Source: Thermoflexales bacterium
GTDB taxonomy: Bacteria > Chloroflexota > Anaerolineae > B4-G1 > SLSP01
Direction: 5' to 3'
DNA: 5,447 bases
Assembly (NCBI GenBank): GCA_015486785.1
Contig: WFQZ01000068.1
Span: forward strand, 1 to 5,447
Below the pieces are notes generated by a model. The model was not told the DNA's origin and searched no databases. It saw nothing but the letters and a program-made list of their open reading frames with translations. Shown here piece after piece: positions 4,664-5,447 of this stretch. The translations under genes were made by a program, and so were the position numbers. The number at the start of each line of letters is the position of its first letter. Position 1 is the first letter of the stretch.

Positions 4664-5447
4664 TTAGGCCGCTAACACTTTGCGCATCGCGGCGATGGCT
4701 CGCTCAATGGCGTCGTCATCAATCCACACGTGGGTGACGGCGCGGAAGCTGCGTGCGCCGCGCGGCAGGATCAACACGCCCAGGGCCTTGAGCTTGGCCG
4801 AAACTTCGGGCGCACTCATTGGAACTTCGTCCCGCAGGCTGAAGTACACCAGGTTGGTATGGACCGGGGCCATGCTGATGCCGGGGATGTCCGCCAGTCC
4901 CTCCGCCAACCGCTTGGCGCGGGCGTGATCGTCCGCCAGCCGCTCAACCATCTGCTCCAGGGCCACGATGCCCGCTGCCGCGATGATCCCCGCTTGCCGC
5001 ATCCCGCCGCCCACAACCTTGCGTGCCCGTCGGGCGGCAGCGATGAAGTCCGCATCACCGCAGATGACCGCCCCGACCGGTGCGCTCAACCCCTTGGAGA
5101 GGCAGAAAGTCACCGAATCGGCGTCTCGCACCAGCTCCGCCGCCGGAACGCCCAACGCAACCGCCGCGTTGAAGATCCGCGCCCCGTCCACGTGCAGCCG
5201 CATTCCGTGCTCGTGCGCCAGGGCGGCGACCTGCGCGGTGTACTCCGCGCTCAGGGGCGCACCATAACAGAGGTTGTGCGTGTTTTCCAGGCACACCAGG
5301 CGCGAGCGGGGGTAGTGGACGTTGTCGGCGCGGATCGCGGCGGCGATGTCCTCCAGGCGCAGCGTGCCGTCCTCTTGGTTGGGGAGCAGGCGCGGCACGA
5401 TGCCGCCCAAAGCGGCCATCCCGCCTTGTTCGTACATAAAAGTGTGC
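4664..5447 (-). CDS. ltaE: Low-specificity L-threonine aldolase, N-terminus outside the window (partial)
   Basis: This PLP-dependent, fold-type I enzyme splits L-threonine or L-allo-threonine into glycine and acetaldehyde, linking threonine and glycine metabolism in the cytoplasm. About 260 residues are visible. The open frame continues past the Met at 5437 as H-T-F-M-Y-E-Q-G-G to the window edge, so that Met is internal and the true start lies further right. Family signatures are LENTHNLCYGAPLS, LHVDGARIFNA (the Asp pairs with the PLP ring nitrogen) and SVTFCLSKGLSAPVGAV, in which the Lys at bases 5093-5095 is the Schiff-base lysine. GGGMRQAGI and the C-terminal THVWIDDDAIERAI are also typical. 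Roughly 80-90 N-terminal residues of a normal 340-350-residue protein are missing only because of the window edge. High GC and intact motifs mark it as a core chromosomal gene. It converges on yoeB. Confidence 0.93.
   Translation of the reverse strand, partial: HTFMYEQGGMAALGGIVPRLLPNQEDGTLRLEDIAAAIRADNVHYPRSRLVCLENTHNLCYGAPLSAEYTAQVAALAHEHGMRLHVDGARIFNAAVALGVPAAELVRDADSVTFCLSKGLSAPVGAVICGDADFIAAARRARKVVGGGMRQAGIIAAAGIVALEQMVERLADDHARAKRLAEGLADIPGISMAPVHTNLVYFSLRDEVPMSAPEVSAKLKALGVLILPRGARSFRAVTHVWIDDDAIERAIAAMRKVLAA

Noticed and set aside
1..5447. CRISPR arrays, tRNA or rRNA genes, and transposase genes
   Set aside because: No regularly spaced short repeats, no cloverleaf-like segment and no transposase-like protein were seen on either strand.

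Overview
This is a bacterial chromosome segment with GC-rich housekeeping-type genes at both ends and a visibly AT-richer accessory block in the middle. By hand count, bases 5041-5100 are about 65% GC and bases 1021-1080 about 37% GC. The host may be a GC-rich member of Chloroflexota (Anaerolineae-like), judged only from the style of the two left-hand proteins and the gene mix. That assignment is tentative.

Left flank (1-650, + strand): the 3' end of a gene encoding a ribbon-helix-helix-like segment, then a small hypothetical protein rich in Ala, Gln and Pro. They are probably one operon, closed by a perfect 34-base palindromic terminator.

Accessory block 1 (696-3154, - strand): a two-gene operon. 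The first gene encodes a 523-aa protein with a ParB/Srx-like N-terminal domain, a Pro-rich linker built from a 54-bp tandem duplication, and an uncharacterised C-terminal domain. The second gene overlaps it by 34 bases and encodes a D12-class (Dam-like) adenine-N6 DNA methyltransferase. A TATAAT-type promoter with a 19-base palindrome in its spacer precedes the pair. This is the best candidate here for a poorly described modification or defence module.

Accessory block 2 (about 3204-4012): two diverged copies of an intergenic repeat (A and B) flank the remains of a UPF0175-DUF3368 toxin-antitoxin pair. The UPF0175 gene is intact. The DUF3368 PIN-type toxin gene keeps only about 26 codons and breaks off where repeat A begins. 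Each copy carries a matching sigma70-like promoter on the minus strand. The right edge of copy B also ends in the TTGACA that serves as the -35 box of the next operon.

Accessory block 3 (4007-4649, + strand): a complete YefM/Phd-YoeB toxin-antitoxin operon with a near-consensus promoter, a duplicated TGTACAA motif around the transcription start, and a 15-bp hairpin directly after the toxin stop codon.

Right flank (4664-5447, - strand): a low-specificity L-threonine aldolase, truncated at its N-terminus by the window edge and convergent with yoeB. The overall picture is a small accessory island of methyltransferase plus toxin-antitoxin genes between two stable GC-rich genes, shaped partly by a dispersed promoter-bearing repeat.
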